A stretch of DNA of 64,000 nt, taken from Portulaca oleracea. Taxonomy: Eukaryota > Streptophyta > Magnoliopsida > Caryophyllales > Portulacaceae. A program made the position numbers and the translations under genes. The stretch's first letter is position 1. The number at the start of each line of letters is the position of its first letter. The stretch is taken from assembly GCA_029582165.1 (NCBI GenBank), contig CM055872.1, positions 51,355,195 through 51,419,194 on the forward strand, given 5' to 3'. A model generated the notes under the pieces. It searched no databases. It was not told the DNA's origin and was given only the letters and a program-made list of their open reading frames with translations. Below, piece by piece: positions 22,275 to 33,925 of the stretch.

Positions 22275-23553
22275 AGGGGCCGTCTGGTACGAATTGAGAA
22301 TGAAAATGAGAATTCATAATGGTAGCAGGAATGTGAATTCATAATGGGAATGATGATAAAAATGTCTTTATGAATTATCAACCTTCTTGTTTGTTATATG
22401 GTAATTGACATTGGGAATAAAAATACATTTACTAAAATGCCCTTTTTATTAATTTATGAATGTTTTAATAAATTGAAGGGTTTTTGGATGATAATATACC
22501 GACCTTTGGGGGTATTAGATTGCAATATATTGACTTTTACTATTGGACAGCAATATCCCTAAACTTTATACCAATGTGACATTATTATACCAATAGTAAT
22601 TAAGGGGTGGTGAATTGGTCTCCATATTGATGTTGGAGAAAAAAACATGTCCCAACCCAATAGCCCCGACAACCCCTATGTTCTTCTTACTAACCCGCAC
22701 TATAAGACATTGGTTTGTTATGTATCACGTCAATACGGGGATCGGTTCACCGACTCTTAGTCATTATACTGGGGATAATTTTTTTTAAACGTAGATTAGT
22801 GAGAAAAACGGAAGGATTAACCAGGTCATTGTGGAAGGGCTGGTTATTTTCCCTCCGTCAGCCATGTCTACACGGAGACCAGTTCACCAGCCACCACCCG
22901 CTTAGTCACTATTGGTATAATAATCTCACTTGAGTATAAAGGTCAGGGATATTATTGTCCAATAGTGAAGGTTGGTATATTACAATCCAATACCCCCAAA
23001 GGTCAGTATATTGTCATCCAATATCCCTAAATTGAAATGGATGGAAATCCATAATTGACACACATCTACTACTAGAAAGTCAATTACTATATGAAAAAAT
23101 AAAAAAATTAAAGTTCACAAACATTTTTTAAAAGTGAGGTCTATTTTTTTAAATAGGGAGAGTAATTAACATGCTAATTTTTTTTTTAAAACGTGAGGTT
23201 TTTTTAAAAAATTAGGGTGAGTAATATTGCTAAAAATATTTATAATAATAAGAAAGAAGAATCAAACGACTACCCTAAACAATATTGCTAATCATAAAAC
23301 AGTTTGGTTTATTTTTTTAAATTAGGGTAAGTAATATTAAGGGTAATATTGTAATTTAAGACAGACTAATGAATTTCCAAAATCAATTACCACACCCCCC
23401 ATGGTAATAGATTGATTTTTGGGAATTCACCCTTCCTACTCCCATTCCCATTCCCATTCCCCCTCATTACCATGAAACAAACATGGTAATTGTAATCTCT
23501 ACCCCTCATTTCCCATTCCCAAGTACTAATTCCCATTAAACAAACGGCCCATT
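22275..23553. mobile_element. PIF/Harbinger-like MITE carrying a nested element
   Basis: The left end GGGGCCGTCTGGTACG and right end AAACAAACGGCCCA are imperfect TIRs with TTA on both sides. Mirrored sub-terminal ATTCTCATTTTCATTC / CCCATTCCCATTCCC-type sequence supports one element. A 550-bp Mutator-like element sits inside, so the host MITE is about 720 bp without it. Confidence 0.6.
22478..23027. mobile_element. Mutator-like MITE, 550 bp, 9-bp duplication
   Basis: TIRs of about 80 bp start GGGTTTTTGGATGATAATAT on the left and, inverted, GGGATATTGGATGACAATAT on the right. They share CCTTTGGGGGTATT(A/G)GATTG. The 9-bp duplication TAAATTGAA is exact at 22469-22477 and 23028-23036. TIR length and a 9-bp TSD are Mutator hallmarks. 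Confidence 0.85.
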
Positions 23554-23810
23554 AGTCCACATTATTTTTCTTCTTTGAAAATTATGCAGTCAAATTTATA
23601 AAATTTTGATAATAAATTTTTCAATAAATATATGATGATTTGTTAAATAAAATTACTACCAAAAGATTCATAACCGAAAATATTATCATAAAAGTATAAT
23701 ATTGCAATTGTTCATAGAATATTATATTAGAATTTATTAATCAAAAGATGATATCGGAGACTGTGACAATCAACCAAAGGATAAATAATATGGAATGGTG
23801 TATAGTGGTT
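23554..23810. other. AT-rich spacer
   Basis: No feature recognised. Confidence 0.4.
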
Positions 23811-25058
23811 TGTTAGACCGGTTTTTATCGTTCTTCCCTAGTTAACTACCTCAAAGTCAACCACGGAAACGGAGGGTTAACGAAACGGAATTCCCTAGTT
23901 AACCTCCTTCCACTTTCGTGGGTGAGCATTAATTATCCCATCTCCTACCTTCCGACACAAGTGTTGGATGTATTTGGGAGCTTTCGGACCAAAATACATC
24001 CCGCTTGAGGGAAGGATAGGAGTGAGAAATTGATTTCCCAACTAATTACTCACTAAAATTGCTAACCCAAACCTAATCACCCATTCACATCCTTAATTAC
24101 CCCCTAACCCATGGGGTTTCTAGCCACTAATCATCATCAAAACTAAGCTAACAACATCAAAACCAACACTAAGCATGATTTCTAACAACAAACAACCAAA
24201 AACTCAATTAAAGCAATTAAAAGGTATTCAAGAAGCAATTAAACAAGCAAGCGAGTAATTAACAAAGTAAAGAGCAGTTTAAGGGAAGAGAATACTTATC
24301 AAAAGCTGGAAATGAACAAGGAAAAGCAATGGGAATGATGATCCAACAATCTCTCAATTGATTGAATCCTCAAATCTTCAATACAATACCAAAATCCACT
24401 AAAACCTAGATTAGTTCAAGCTAATCTCTCTCTAATCAAACCCAAATCTCTCGCTAACTAAGGTGAAAGCTGAATAATCTCCTAACTAAAAGCTCCCTCC
24501 CCATAAAAATCGTCCAAAAGAGTATTTATACAAAGCAAGGTTGTTAAGTGAAACGCTGCCGTTTAGCCCAGAAACACGCGCTGAAATCCAGTAGGTCGTG
24601 GGCGCGACCTCCATGGTGACGGGGGCGACTGTGAGAAGACAACCAAGGCGATTTCAATGTACGCAAGGTCGCGGGCGCGGCCACGCTGGTCCCAGTTGGA
24701 AATGGTCAGTGTTGGCACAAGGTAGCGGGCGGCAAAACTGAGGTAACGGGCGCGACAAGATGTACGGGCGTTACCTTTGATGTAGCGAGTGCGACGCCTT
24801 CCTGCTTCTTCCCTTTTACTTCTGTCATGGCTGTAAAGCCTGCTACAAAGGTTGTAGCAGGTTTTACAACTCTGCTTTGCTTCTTCCCTTTTGCTTTTGT
24901 CATGGCTGTCATGGCTGTAACTCTGCTTTGCTTTTGCTCCAAAAGTACGAAAACCTGCAAAACAACTAAAAAGTTAATAAAAATGATAAAAAAGACTTGG
25001 AATCGAGCAAAAATAGCAAGCCAAAAGGCGTTATTAGGCCTACAATCGGGCCTAAACA
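23811..25058 (-). repeat. LTR of a second gag-only-lineage element (minus orientation)
   Basis: On the minus strand the LTR runs from TGTTTAGGCCCGATTG (25058) to CGGTCTAACA (23811). It is preceded by a polypurine tract AAGTGTGGAGGG. The adjoining internal sequence is an inverted match to the 3' internal part of the element at 46172-52068. GC-rich near-palindromes sit at 24593-24610 (AGGTCGTGGGCGCGACCT) and 24667-24682 (GGTCGCGGGCGCGGCC), with further GGGCG variants to about 24795. It is the 3' LTR; no second copy was found. Confidence 0.65.
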
Positions 25059-26355
25059 CCCTCCACACTTGAACTTTTGCTCGTCCTGAGCAAAACAAAA
25101 CAAAAACAAACTAAAAACTAAACACCAACTCCTCTATCGTAGGAGGAAACGAGTGCATTTAACGTATGCACCAAGCCCTTTAAACCCCCTTGCAGCCCAG
25201 GTGGACAAGGTGGGTCTCGTGAGGGTTTGTAGCGACTATACCCACAAAAGCCAAGGAAAAAGGAGAGAGGAAAGGTGAAAAACAAAACAAAAGCTGAAAA
25301 AGAAAGAAAGAAAGAAAGAACTGCTTGCCAAAAGAAACACGCAATCAACCGTAAGGAAAACTATGCTAATCAACCAAAAGAAACGGAAATGAGCACATCA
25401 AGAACACCTAATCCAAAGCGTTGCCAATCTTAAGGGTTTTCAACTTCCAAACACTTCTCACAAAACAAGACCCTATGTGCACAAGTGCATGTGTATTCTA
25501 ATTGATTCTGGGTGACCCGTAACAAAATCACGTCCCAAGCTTGTATCGAAGCAAGAAGGTTATTTTAAGCGATGTCCTCCCTTGCTTGTGTCGCCCTTTC
25601 CTTGGTCAGGGCCGCAGGAGACGCAAGGAAAAACTCCACTCTTTATTCACTAAACAAGCTGTTTACTTTTCTTTTTCTTTTCTTTCAATAACACTTTGCT
25701 TTTCTAGTTGGCATGTTTCGAGATTAACGCGGCCCGGGAAGGGGTTTACTCTCCCATCGTGGTTTCGCTCTGTACGTAACAAGGTACTTAAGGGACGAGG
25801 GCACCACAACCACCAACGTCAAACCACGTTGGTCAACTAACTTTTCACTACACTTCCAAATTTTAAAGTCGGGTTTTTCGGGGATTGGCACGGCCCTCCG
25901 AAAAGGGGTCACCCTCCCAACTTAGGCTACTTCATACGCAAACGAAGTGCTTAAGGGGCGTGAGTGCCGCTCACTCACACCGGCCCTTGTTGGTTTAGCC
26001 GACAATTAACCAATTATTCCAATTTAATTAGCTTTCACTTTTTTAACGAGCTCGAGGGTGAACAACTAAGGTCTCACGATTTCAAAAAGGAAGTGAAAAG
26101 AAAAAAGAACCTCATTTTGCAATCAATGAAGGAAATCTAAAAAAATGAGTCATGACAACACCCGGTTAGGGACGACAATGCTCACAACTGTTTCTTTCAA
26201 GAAGATTAACAAAGTTTTCAAAACATTGACTACGCGAATCTAATGAACAAAGCAAAAACTAAAAGTAAACAAAAACTTTAGGGGTTTTTCACCGCCTTTT
26301 TTCTCCTTTTTCTGACAAAATTTTTCAAATTTTAGCAAAAACTAGGAAAAATAAA
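25059..26355 (-). mobile_element. Internal remnant of the minus-strand gag-only-lineage element
   Basis: Next to the LTR lies GAACTTTTGCTCGTCCTGAGC, then a block near 25170-25230 (CTTGCAGCCCAGGTGGACAA, TCTCGTGAGG). That block is the inverse of 50840-50890 in the intact relative. Two direct copies of a 100-bp segment occur near 25718-25820 and 25878-25980 (AAGGGGTTTACTCTCCCA / AAAGGGGTCACCCTCCCA, then CTTAAGGG). No ORF survives. The element ends at the Mutator-like sequence to the right. Confidence 0.6.
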
Positions 26356-26359
26356 AGGG

Positions 26360-26618
26360 AAATTGGATTCTAATAATACAAACTTTTGGCTATATAAGAC
26401 TTAATAATACGAACTTTCGATTAGGTTCTGAATAATATGAACTTTGACCCCCAGTAACACGCCACTGAGTTAGGTTTATTTTGACTCGTCGGGAAATCTA
26501 GGTGGCGGTGGCGACACGTTTTTTTTGATGTTTGACCATGCCATGTCACCGATTGACTTAAAAAATTGCCACGTCAGCACCCTCTCCCTTTCTCTCTCCT
26601 CTCTCTTTCCTCTCTCTC

Positions 26619-26669
<51 letters not shown>

Positions 26670-27833
26670 CTCTCTTCGTCATTCTCATTCATTTTTCCAG
26701 ATCTTCATCTTCTTCATCTTCATCATCATCATCATCATCATCTTCTTCTTCTTCTTCTTGAAACACTCCCATTCTGCGAAACACAAATCCACAAAACAAA
26801 CACTAACAACTCACCTGAAGAAGCATTATTCACAAAATCCCAAGTTGAAGAAGTCAGACTATCTTCTGGGTGTCCTGCGAGGAGTAAAGGGGTCAGGTGA
26901 AACAGAAATCCTAAGTAACAGATAGACGAAGCACCCCAAATGAACACAACATGCAGCCTCATATCAATAACAAAGGTCAGGTGAAACAGGAATTAGGTAA
27001 CAGATAGATGAAATGGAATCAAGCAAAGATTCACCACAATATCAAATCTACGCATTTTGAAAGGGGTCTTCATTTACCATCAACTGTTTGAGCATCAATC
27101 GCAATAAAATCAACTTTCCCAACTGTGAATTTATGGTTTCTTGCTCCAAAGTGAGTCTCATAACGCTTTATAACATGTGCAAGAATTCATGAGCCAATCA
27201 GCAGAAACATATCAATAACAAGGTAAATACAACTCCAAACACACTGTGTAATGTCCCAAAAGGAGGAGAATGAGAAAAGCAAGTCCAATTAAAATTACAT
27301 GCATACACCATTGTTACTGACTAGTACACAAGATTTGATATTGATGCACACCAAGTGTTTGACAAAATGCCTCACTGAGTTGTTAGTGTTTGTTTTGTGA
27401 ATTTTTTTTTGTTGATGTTGAATTCTGCAGCTGAAATTTCGACATTGGATGGTGAATTATCAGATGGGTTTGAGAAATTGGGATCTTTTGATCTAGAGGG
27501 TTTTTTCGATATGGCTAATAGATCGCCTCTGAGATCCAATTTTAGGGATGGGAATGGGAGTGTATCACCAATTATGGAGAGTCACTTGACCAAGCTAGAT
27601 GGGGATTCACCCAAGTCGTCAATGACAGCAAGTTTTTTGAGCAATCGCCTCACTTTCGCATAATGGGAGTGTTTCAAGAAGAAGAAGAAGAAGAAGAAGA
27701 AGAAGAAGAAGAAGATCTGGAAAAATGAAGAATGACGAAGAGAGGAGAGAGAAAAAGAGAGAGGAAAGAGAGAGGAGAGAGAAAGGGAGAGGGTGCTGAG
27801 TTGGTAATTTTTTTAAGTCAATGGGTGACATGG
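26360..27833. mobile_element. Mutator-like inverted-repeat element, right end truncated
   Basis: The left outer sequence (26360-26450) has repeated TAATAATACGAACTTT motifs typical of plant MULE TIRs. An inverted repeat pairs 26535-26785 (CATGTCACCGATTGACTTAA, GCACCCTCTCCC, (CT)n, CAGATCTTCATC, AAACACTCCCATT) with 27650-27833 in reverse order. The right arm stops where the next LTR begins. The interior (26786-27650) contains a short reading frame with coding-like texture. Confidence 0.6.
27431..27663 (+). pseudogene. Possible captured gene fragment inside the Mutator-like element
   Basis: An open frame encodes GELSDGFEKLGSFDLEGFFD and RSPLRSNFRDGNGSVSPIM-type sequence. It is acidic and serine-rich, without the low-complexity bias of its surroundings. 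It begins right after a T-rich tract ending ATTCTGCAG, like an exon after an acceptor site. I do not recognise the family. It may be a transduplicated exon, but an accidental ORF is possible. Confidence 0.35.
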
Positions 27834-28694
27834 TGATGTATATTTGATAGCCATACACATAAAGGTCATCAAGGAAGATATCAAATGCACATCATGGGAG
27901 CCAAATACTCGATTACATGGAAAATGAGATCCATTCATTCATGTCTCTCACGTTTGAACGACTTCAACAAGGGTAGCTCGATACTTTGCTCTATATTTCA
28001 AGAACCATGAATATATTGTGGAAGTCATCCTAGAGCTGATTGTTCTACATCAAAGGAGCTTCACAATGGTTTTTGAATCTTGAAGTTTGCAAGAGAAACG
28101 AGCAAGTTATCATAGTTTTAATCTAGCTTATGTACATTTGTTTCTTTATGATGTCACACTTGTATTAGATGATGTAAGCTAGATGCCTTGTTGTTTCTTT
28201 CATTTCACACGCCAAGGGGGTTCTCATTTGCTATAAATAGACCCCTTGGGTGCCTTGTAAACACAATTCATTCAATATATCAAATACAAATCAAACACAC
28301 ATGATGTTGTTTTCTCTCTAGCTTTTGTGCTAGTTTTTCGTTTCTCTTGAGGGAGAGTCGATCTATCCCTACTTCTAGCCTTTGGTTGGCGTCCCTTAGT
28401 GGTGAAAGGTAGAATTGAAGAGTTCCTTGAGGTGGTGTGCATATATCCTCATTGAAGACTTCAAAGCCATTATCATCCATTCGTCCATTCAATCATTCGT
28501 TCATCATTCAATCATCAAGCATTCATCAAACGTTCAAACATTTGGTAAACGAATCTCTTTCTTGTTTCGTTTTCCATCTCTTTTCATTGAGTTTAGTTGA
28601 TCCTTAAGAACTTTGAGAAGGAAGATTCTCATCTTGTTCATAAAGATCCTGAATTCTATGTGTAATGAGATATCTTTGATCCCATTATACATCA
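27834..28694 (+). repeat. 5' LTR of a Ty3/gypsy-type gag-protease element (861 bp)
   Basis: It starts TGATGTATATTTGATAGCC and ends CCCATTATACATCA, with TGATGTA/TACATCA terminal inversion. The first 464 bp recur nearly unchanged at 31005-31468. A promoter-like TATAAATAG lies near 28232, followed by leader sequence. A primer-binding site follows directly. Confidence 0.9.
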
Positions 28695-28696
28695 AA

Positions 28697-28714
28697 ATTG
28701 GAATCAGAGCTTAG
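28697..28714 (+). promoter_or_regulatory. Primer-binding site, initiator tRNA-Met type (one mismatch)
   Basis: TTGGAATCAGAGCTTAGG lies just after the LTR end. The canonical plant site is TGGTATCAGAGC; here T is replaced by A at position 4. Confidence 0.7.
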
Positions 28715-28915
28715 GAGATTGATTCTCTTAGTTCTTGCACCATCTTTTTGCAATCTTTCCATCCCAAATCCATCCCCCACCATCCCTCCATTACACGTCC
28801 GCCATAAACTCCACAAAGAACCCCAAAACCCAAACACAAACCCCCTCTCGTCCCTACATGCTAACCCCAAAACCATGAGTTTCTTGTGATATTTTTTGTA
28901 TCAAGATTGATTCTA

Positions 28916-30975
28916 ATGGCTAGTCCAAGATCTCCAACGCATTCTCCCACGAATTCTCAAGAAGATGTAGAGTTGACGAGGCAAAGAATCACCTATCTCT
29001 CCGAGCAATTGAAGAGATACATGCATCTTCAACATAGGGTGAACCGTGAAGGAAGTGATGAGGAAGAAGACGTTCAAAGTGAAAGGCGTGGAAGGAGAGA
29101 AGAAAGATTTGATTTCAAAGTGGAGATTCCGGAATTTAATGGTAATCTTGATCCAGAGGTTTTCTTGGATTGGATGCAAACCGTGGAGAGAGTCTTTGAT
29201 CTCAAAGACGTAAAAGATGATAAGAAGGTCAAGTATGTTGCCTTGAAGTTACGAAAACATGCAAGCATTTGGTGGACAAACTTGCAAAAGAAGCGGGAAG
29301 CTAAAGGAAAGGATAAGGTGCGTTCATGGGATAAGATGAAGAAGAAGCTTCAAGAGAAGTTCTTACCACCTAGCTACCTACGTGACAACTACTACAAGCT
29401 ACAAAAGTTGATCCAAGGAGGAAGAAGCGTAGAGGAGTACACCAAAGAATTCGAGCATTTGCTTTGGAGGTGTGATCTTAAAGACGACGAACCACAAACT
29501 TTGGTACGTTACCTTTTTGGTCTTAATGATTGGATTAGACACATTGTTGAGTTGCAACCATACAAAACCTTGGATGAGTTGAGTTCTTTATCCCTTAAAG
29601 TTGAAAGGCAAAGGAAAAATAAGGGTAAAGAAGTCTTGAACAAGTACCAAACTCCACAAGAATCATCCTACCCTACACACCTATACACTCCACAACAAAG
29701 ACCCACATTCCCCACAAAACAACCAAACACAAAAGCTCCACAAAATCAGCCCCCATCCAACCCTAAACCCCACGTCCAAGAAACCAAACCTCTAGCCCCA
29801 AGAAGGTGTTTTCGATGCCAAGGCTTAGGTCATTATGCCTCGGAGTGCCCTAACAAAAGAGTTGTATCTTTGGTTGAATATCAAAGTGCTTTGTATGTTG
29901 AGCCGGAGTATAATGAAAGTAAGAATGAAGAGGAAGTTGTTGGCACCATTGACGTGAATGAGGAAGAAAATGTAGAAGAGGAATATGTAGAGGAGCTGGA
30001 TGATGGAGAGTTACTTGTTGTAGGAAGGGCCTTGAATGTAGCTCATGTGCCGAATGACCAAGTACAAAGGGAGGCTATCTTTCGCTCTCGTTGTACCATC
30101 AAAGGAAAACTATGCTCAATGATCATAGATGGAGGAAGTTGCACTAATGCCGCCTCTACAACAATGGTAAAAAGTTGCAATTGGAGGTTAGCCCTCATCC
30201 CACACCTTACACTATACAATGGTTAAGCCAAGGCCAAGGCATTCGTGTGGATCAACGGGTCTTGGTAAGTCTTTCAATTGGAAAGAGTTATAAAGATTCA
30301 TTATGGTGTGATATTATTCCTATGGGTACTTGTAATATTTTGTTGGGAAGACCATGGTTGTTTGATAGGAGTGTCATACATGATGGGAGAGCCAACACTT
30401 ATACTCTCACCCACAATCGAAAGAAGATCACTTTGACACCTCTAACACCATCTTCTAACTCTCGGCCTAAGGAGAATGAAAGCAACATTGTGACGATTAT
30501 GAAGGCGGAATATCATGAGTATGAAGAGCATAAGAGTCTTATTCTTGCAAACTTGGAGGAAAGCAAAACGCCCCCAAGCAACCATCCATTCTTGAATTCT
30601 CCTATGGAACGTTTCTCTCATATTCTCCCTAAAGATATCAACTTGAATCTCATGGTTGAAGTGCCAAGGATTCAAAGAAGTCAAGAGGCTATAGTCGTTG
30701 ATGATCATTCAAAGATGGATGTTTTCATACTATGTCATATTACTTATGATGAAGGCAAAGTTGTGAAACTAGACTTTGAAGTTGTGAAGTTACATGGGAT
30801 TTCTAAATCCATGGTGAAATATCGAGAATCAAAGTCCAATAATGTCAATGGGTTATTTTGGAAGAAGTTGATGAAGTTTAGTATAGGCGTCTATGATGAC
30901 TTCAAAGCCTTTAAGAAGAGAGCTTGTAACCTCTTGCGAAGAAGGCGAATAAGAGAGTTGATGCTCAAAGTTTGA
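28916..30975 (+). pseudogene. Gag-protease of a non-autonomous Ty3/gypsy element, one frameshift, no pol
   Basis: From ATG 28916 (MASPRSPTHSP) a gag frame runs to about 30170. A retrotransposon gag domain lies near residues 70-230 (KVEIPEFNGNLDPEVFLDWM, WDKMKKKLQEKFLPPSYLRD, YTKEFEHLL). A Pro-rich linker and a CX2CX4HX4C knuckle follow (CFRCQGLGHYASEC). The start of an aspartic protease is next (IIDGGSCTNAAS, catalytic Asp). A frameshift near 30170 moves the rest of the protease (GTCNILLGRPWLFDR) to the next frame, which ends at 30975 in a Lys/Arg-rich tail. Reverse transcriptase, RNase H and integrase are absent, yet a polypurine tract and 3' LTR follow at once. The element must depend on another element's polymerase. 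Confidence 0.9.
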
Positions 30976-30989
30976 GGACAAACTTTTTT

Positions 30990-31004
30990 TCAACCGGGGG
31001 AGTA
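30990..31004 (+). promoter_or_regulatory. Polypurine tract
   Basis: CAACCGGGGGAGTA directly precedes the 3' LTR start TGATGTA at 31005 and primes plus-strand synthesis. Confidence 0.75.
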
Positions 31005-31468
31005 TGATGTATATTTGATAGCCATACACATAAAGGTCATCAAGGAAGATATCAAATGCACATCATGGGAGCCAAATACTCGATTACATGGAAAATGAGC
31101 TCCATTCATTCATGTCTCTCACGTTTGAACGACTTCAACAAGGGTAGCTCGATACTTTGCTCTATATTTCAAGAACCATGAAGATATTGTGGAAGTCATC
31201 CTAGAGCCGATTGTTCTACATCAAAGGAGCTTCACAATGGTTTTTGAATCTTGAAGTTTGCAAGAGAAACGAGCAAGTTATCATAGTTTTAATCTAGCTT
31301 ATGTACATTTGTTTCTTTATGATGTCACACTTGTATTAGATGATGTAAGCTAGATGCCTTGTTGTTTCTTTCATTTCACACGCCAAGGGGGTTCTCATTT
31401 GCTATAAATAGACCCCTTGGGTGCCTTGTAAACACAATTCATTCAATATATCAAATACAAATCAAACA
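31005..31468 (+). repeat. Truncated 3' LTR of the gag-protease element
   Basis: It matches 27834-28297 with only scattered substitutions (for example GAGCTCC versus GAGATCC, GAAGATATT versus GAATATATT). It then stops at ATCAAACA, where the tandem array begins. The last ~400 bp of the LTR and any target duplication are missing. Confidence 0.9.
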
Positions 31469-31498
31469 GTCCACAATGATTTTTATTATAATATATAG

Positions 31499-31540
<42 letters not shown>

Positions 31541-32037
31541 GGCAACACCAAAATAATTTAATTCAGAGTCCAAAGCAGTCCAAAGAAGTGATACCTTAAG
31601 TTTTTTTAATTTTGAAATAAAATATGGATTGAAATTATAAAAAAATTGAAAATAGTAAAAAAATAATAATTTTATACGTTATGATTGGCCAATTCCCCTG
31701 TAATCACTCCCGTGGCTCTATATTGCGGGACCCACAATGATTTCTATTATAGTATATATAGATATGGAACAGTTGGAAACGTTATCAAAGTCCAAAGCCG
31801 TATGGGATTTGTAATAATTCTAAAGTAAAATTAAATTTAAAACAGTTATGCAACAGCTGTAATTGGTGTCAGAGTCCCAAGCAGCTTAGGTTTATAATAA
31901 AATCCGGTTGAAAATAAAATTAAAACTTATTAAAAATTGGGTCTTTTTTTCTTAATTGTGATACATTGAGACTCCTTGAAACGCTCTCGTTGCAATATTT
32001 GTTGGGTCCCACATAGATTGTCATTATAAGTATATAG

Positions 32038-32079
<42 letters not shown>

Positions 32080-33633
32080 GGCAACACCAAAATAATTTAA
32101 TTCAGAGTCCAAAGCAGTCCAAAGCAGTGATACTTTAAGTTTTTTTAATTTTGAAATAAAATCTGGATTGAAATTTAAAAAAAAAATTAAAATAGTAAAA
32201 AATATAATTTTATACGTTATGATTGACCAATTCCCCTACAATCACTCCCGTGGCTCTATTTTGCGGGACCCACAATTATTTCTATTATAATATATATAGA
32301 TATGGAACAGTTGGAAACGTTATCAAAGTCCAAAGCCGTATGAGATTTGTAATAGTGTTTTTTTAATTCTAAAATAAAATTAAATTTAAAACAGAGGAGC
32401 AGCTGTAATTGGTGTCAGAGTCCCAAGCAGCTTAGGTTTATAATAAAAATCCGGTTGAAAATAAAATAAAAAATTATTAAAAATTGGGTCCTTTTTTTCT
32501 TAATTGTGATTGGTTGAGACTCTTTGAAACGCTCTCGTTGCAGAATTTGCTGGGTCCCACATAGATTGTCATTATAAGTATATAGATTATTATTATTATT
32601 ATGTGCAACACCAAAATAATTTAATTCAGAGTCCAAAGCAGCCAAAGATTAGTGATACTTTCTGATTTTTTTAATTTTGAAATAAAATATGGATTGAAAT
32701 TAAAAAATTGAAAATAGTAAAAAAAAATATAATTTTATATGTTATGATTGGCCAATTCCCCTACAGTCACTCCCGTGGCGCTATTTTTCGAGACCCACAA
32801 TGATTTCTATTATAATATATATAGATATGGAACAATTGGAAACGTTATCAAAGTACAAAGCCGTATGGGATTTGTAATAGTGTTTTTTTAATTCTAAAAT
32901 AAAATTAAATTTAAAACAGCTATGGAACAGCTGTAATTGGTGTCAGAGTCCCAAACAACTTTGGTTTATAATAAAATCCAGTTGAAAATAAAATAAAAAA
33001 TTATTAAAATTGGGTCATTTTTTCTTAATTGTGATTGGTTGAGACTCCTTGAAGCGCTCTCGTTGCAATATTTGTTAGTTCCCACTAGACTTGTCAATTC
33101 GGTCGGGCGGGCGGTTTTTGGGTCGGTCGTATATCGGGTTCGGGTAAATACGGGTCGGGTGTATTTCGGGTTCGGAAAAATACGGGCGGTGTATTTCGGT
33201 TTCGGGTCAACCCAACGGGTTATGATTGCGACATTTTTCCGCTTTTCCTTTAAAAAAAATGGACTCTAAATACTACTTTTTGTACAATATATATAATAAA
33301 ATATGATTATCTTCTAGTAATGATATATTATTGTAACTATTTTAACTTAAATTAGAGAAATAACAAATAAATAAGTTGCGCTTATAGTTTAATGTTAAAA
33401 ATTACAAAGAAAAATCACAAATTCTAACAAAGTTGAACTTAAAAAATTAATTTTTCGGGTCAAACGGGCGGGTCGGGTTTGACCCGCTAATTCCGGGTTC
33501 GGTATACTTCGGGTTTAGTTGAAAAAATCGTGTTCAAAACCCAGAAATTTCAATGGTTCGGCCGGATTATCGGCCGAAATCAGTCTAGTTCCCACATAGA
33601 TTGTCATTATAATTATATAGATTATTATTATTA

Positions 33634-33683
<50 letters not shown>

Positions 33684-33925
33684 GGCAACACCAAAATAAT
33701 TATAGTTATTTGCACCAAAATAATTTAATTCAGAGTCCAAAGCAGTCAAGAATTAGTGATACTTTCTGTTTTTTTTAATTTTGAAATAAAATTCGAATTG
33801 AAAATAAAAAAAACTGAAAATAGAAAAAAAATTATAAATTTCCAAGTGATTGGCCAATTCCCCTTCCCATGTCTATATTTCGTGGGATCCACGATATTTC
33901 TATTATAATATATAGATTCTCCCAT
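31469..33925. repeat. Tandem array of ~530-bp units, each ending in an (ATT)n microsatellite
   Basis: The marker GGCAACACCAAAATAATT (GTGCAACACC… in one unit) recurs at about 31541, 32080, 32603 and 33684. That gives units of about 539 and 523 bp, and about 570 bp once a 510-bp insertion is discounted. Within a unit, two related sub-blocks appear: CAATTCCCC…ACTCCCGTGGC…GGACCCACA…TATATAGAT and GAGACTCC…ACGCTCTCGTTGC…GGTCCCACA…TATATAGATT. (ATT)n tracts sit at 31499-31540, 32037-32079, 32587-32602 and 33620-33682, with different lengths. No ORF is credible. A final partial unit ends near 33915. Confidence 0.85.
33086..33585. mobile_element. 500-bp insertion in the tandem array, 10-bp duplication
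   Basis: The sequence TAGTTCCCAC flanks it exactly (33076-33085 and 33586-33595), and neighbouring array units are continuous across this point. The insert starts TAGACTTGTCAATTCGGTCG and ends CGGCCGAAATCAGTC. Both ends are rich in CGGGT(C/T)(G/C)GG motifs around an AT-rich core. A 10-bp duplication fits a Mutator-like or related DNA transposon; the TIR is weak (GACT…CGG). Confidence 0.75.

Noticed and set aside
24706..25098. 130-codon minus-strand ORF with repeated AMTEVKGKKQ-like segments
   Set aside because: It lies wholly inside the LTR at 23811-25058 and reflects short internal duplications; no domain.
28697..28714. tRNA gene fragment
   Set aside because: The tRNA-Met-like sequence is only the primer-binding site next to an LTR; no cloverleaf follows.
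31469..33925. Possible CRISPR-like or satellite-encoded RNA array
   Set aside because: Units are about 530 bp with microsatellite junctions in a plant genome; spacing and repeat form do not fit CRISPR, and no RNA gene motifs (5S box, tRNA boxes) are seen.
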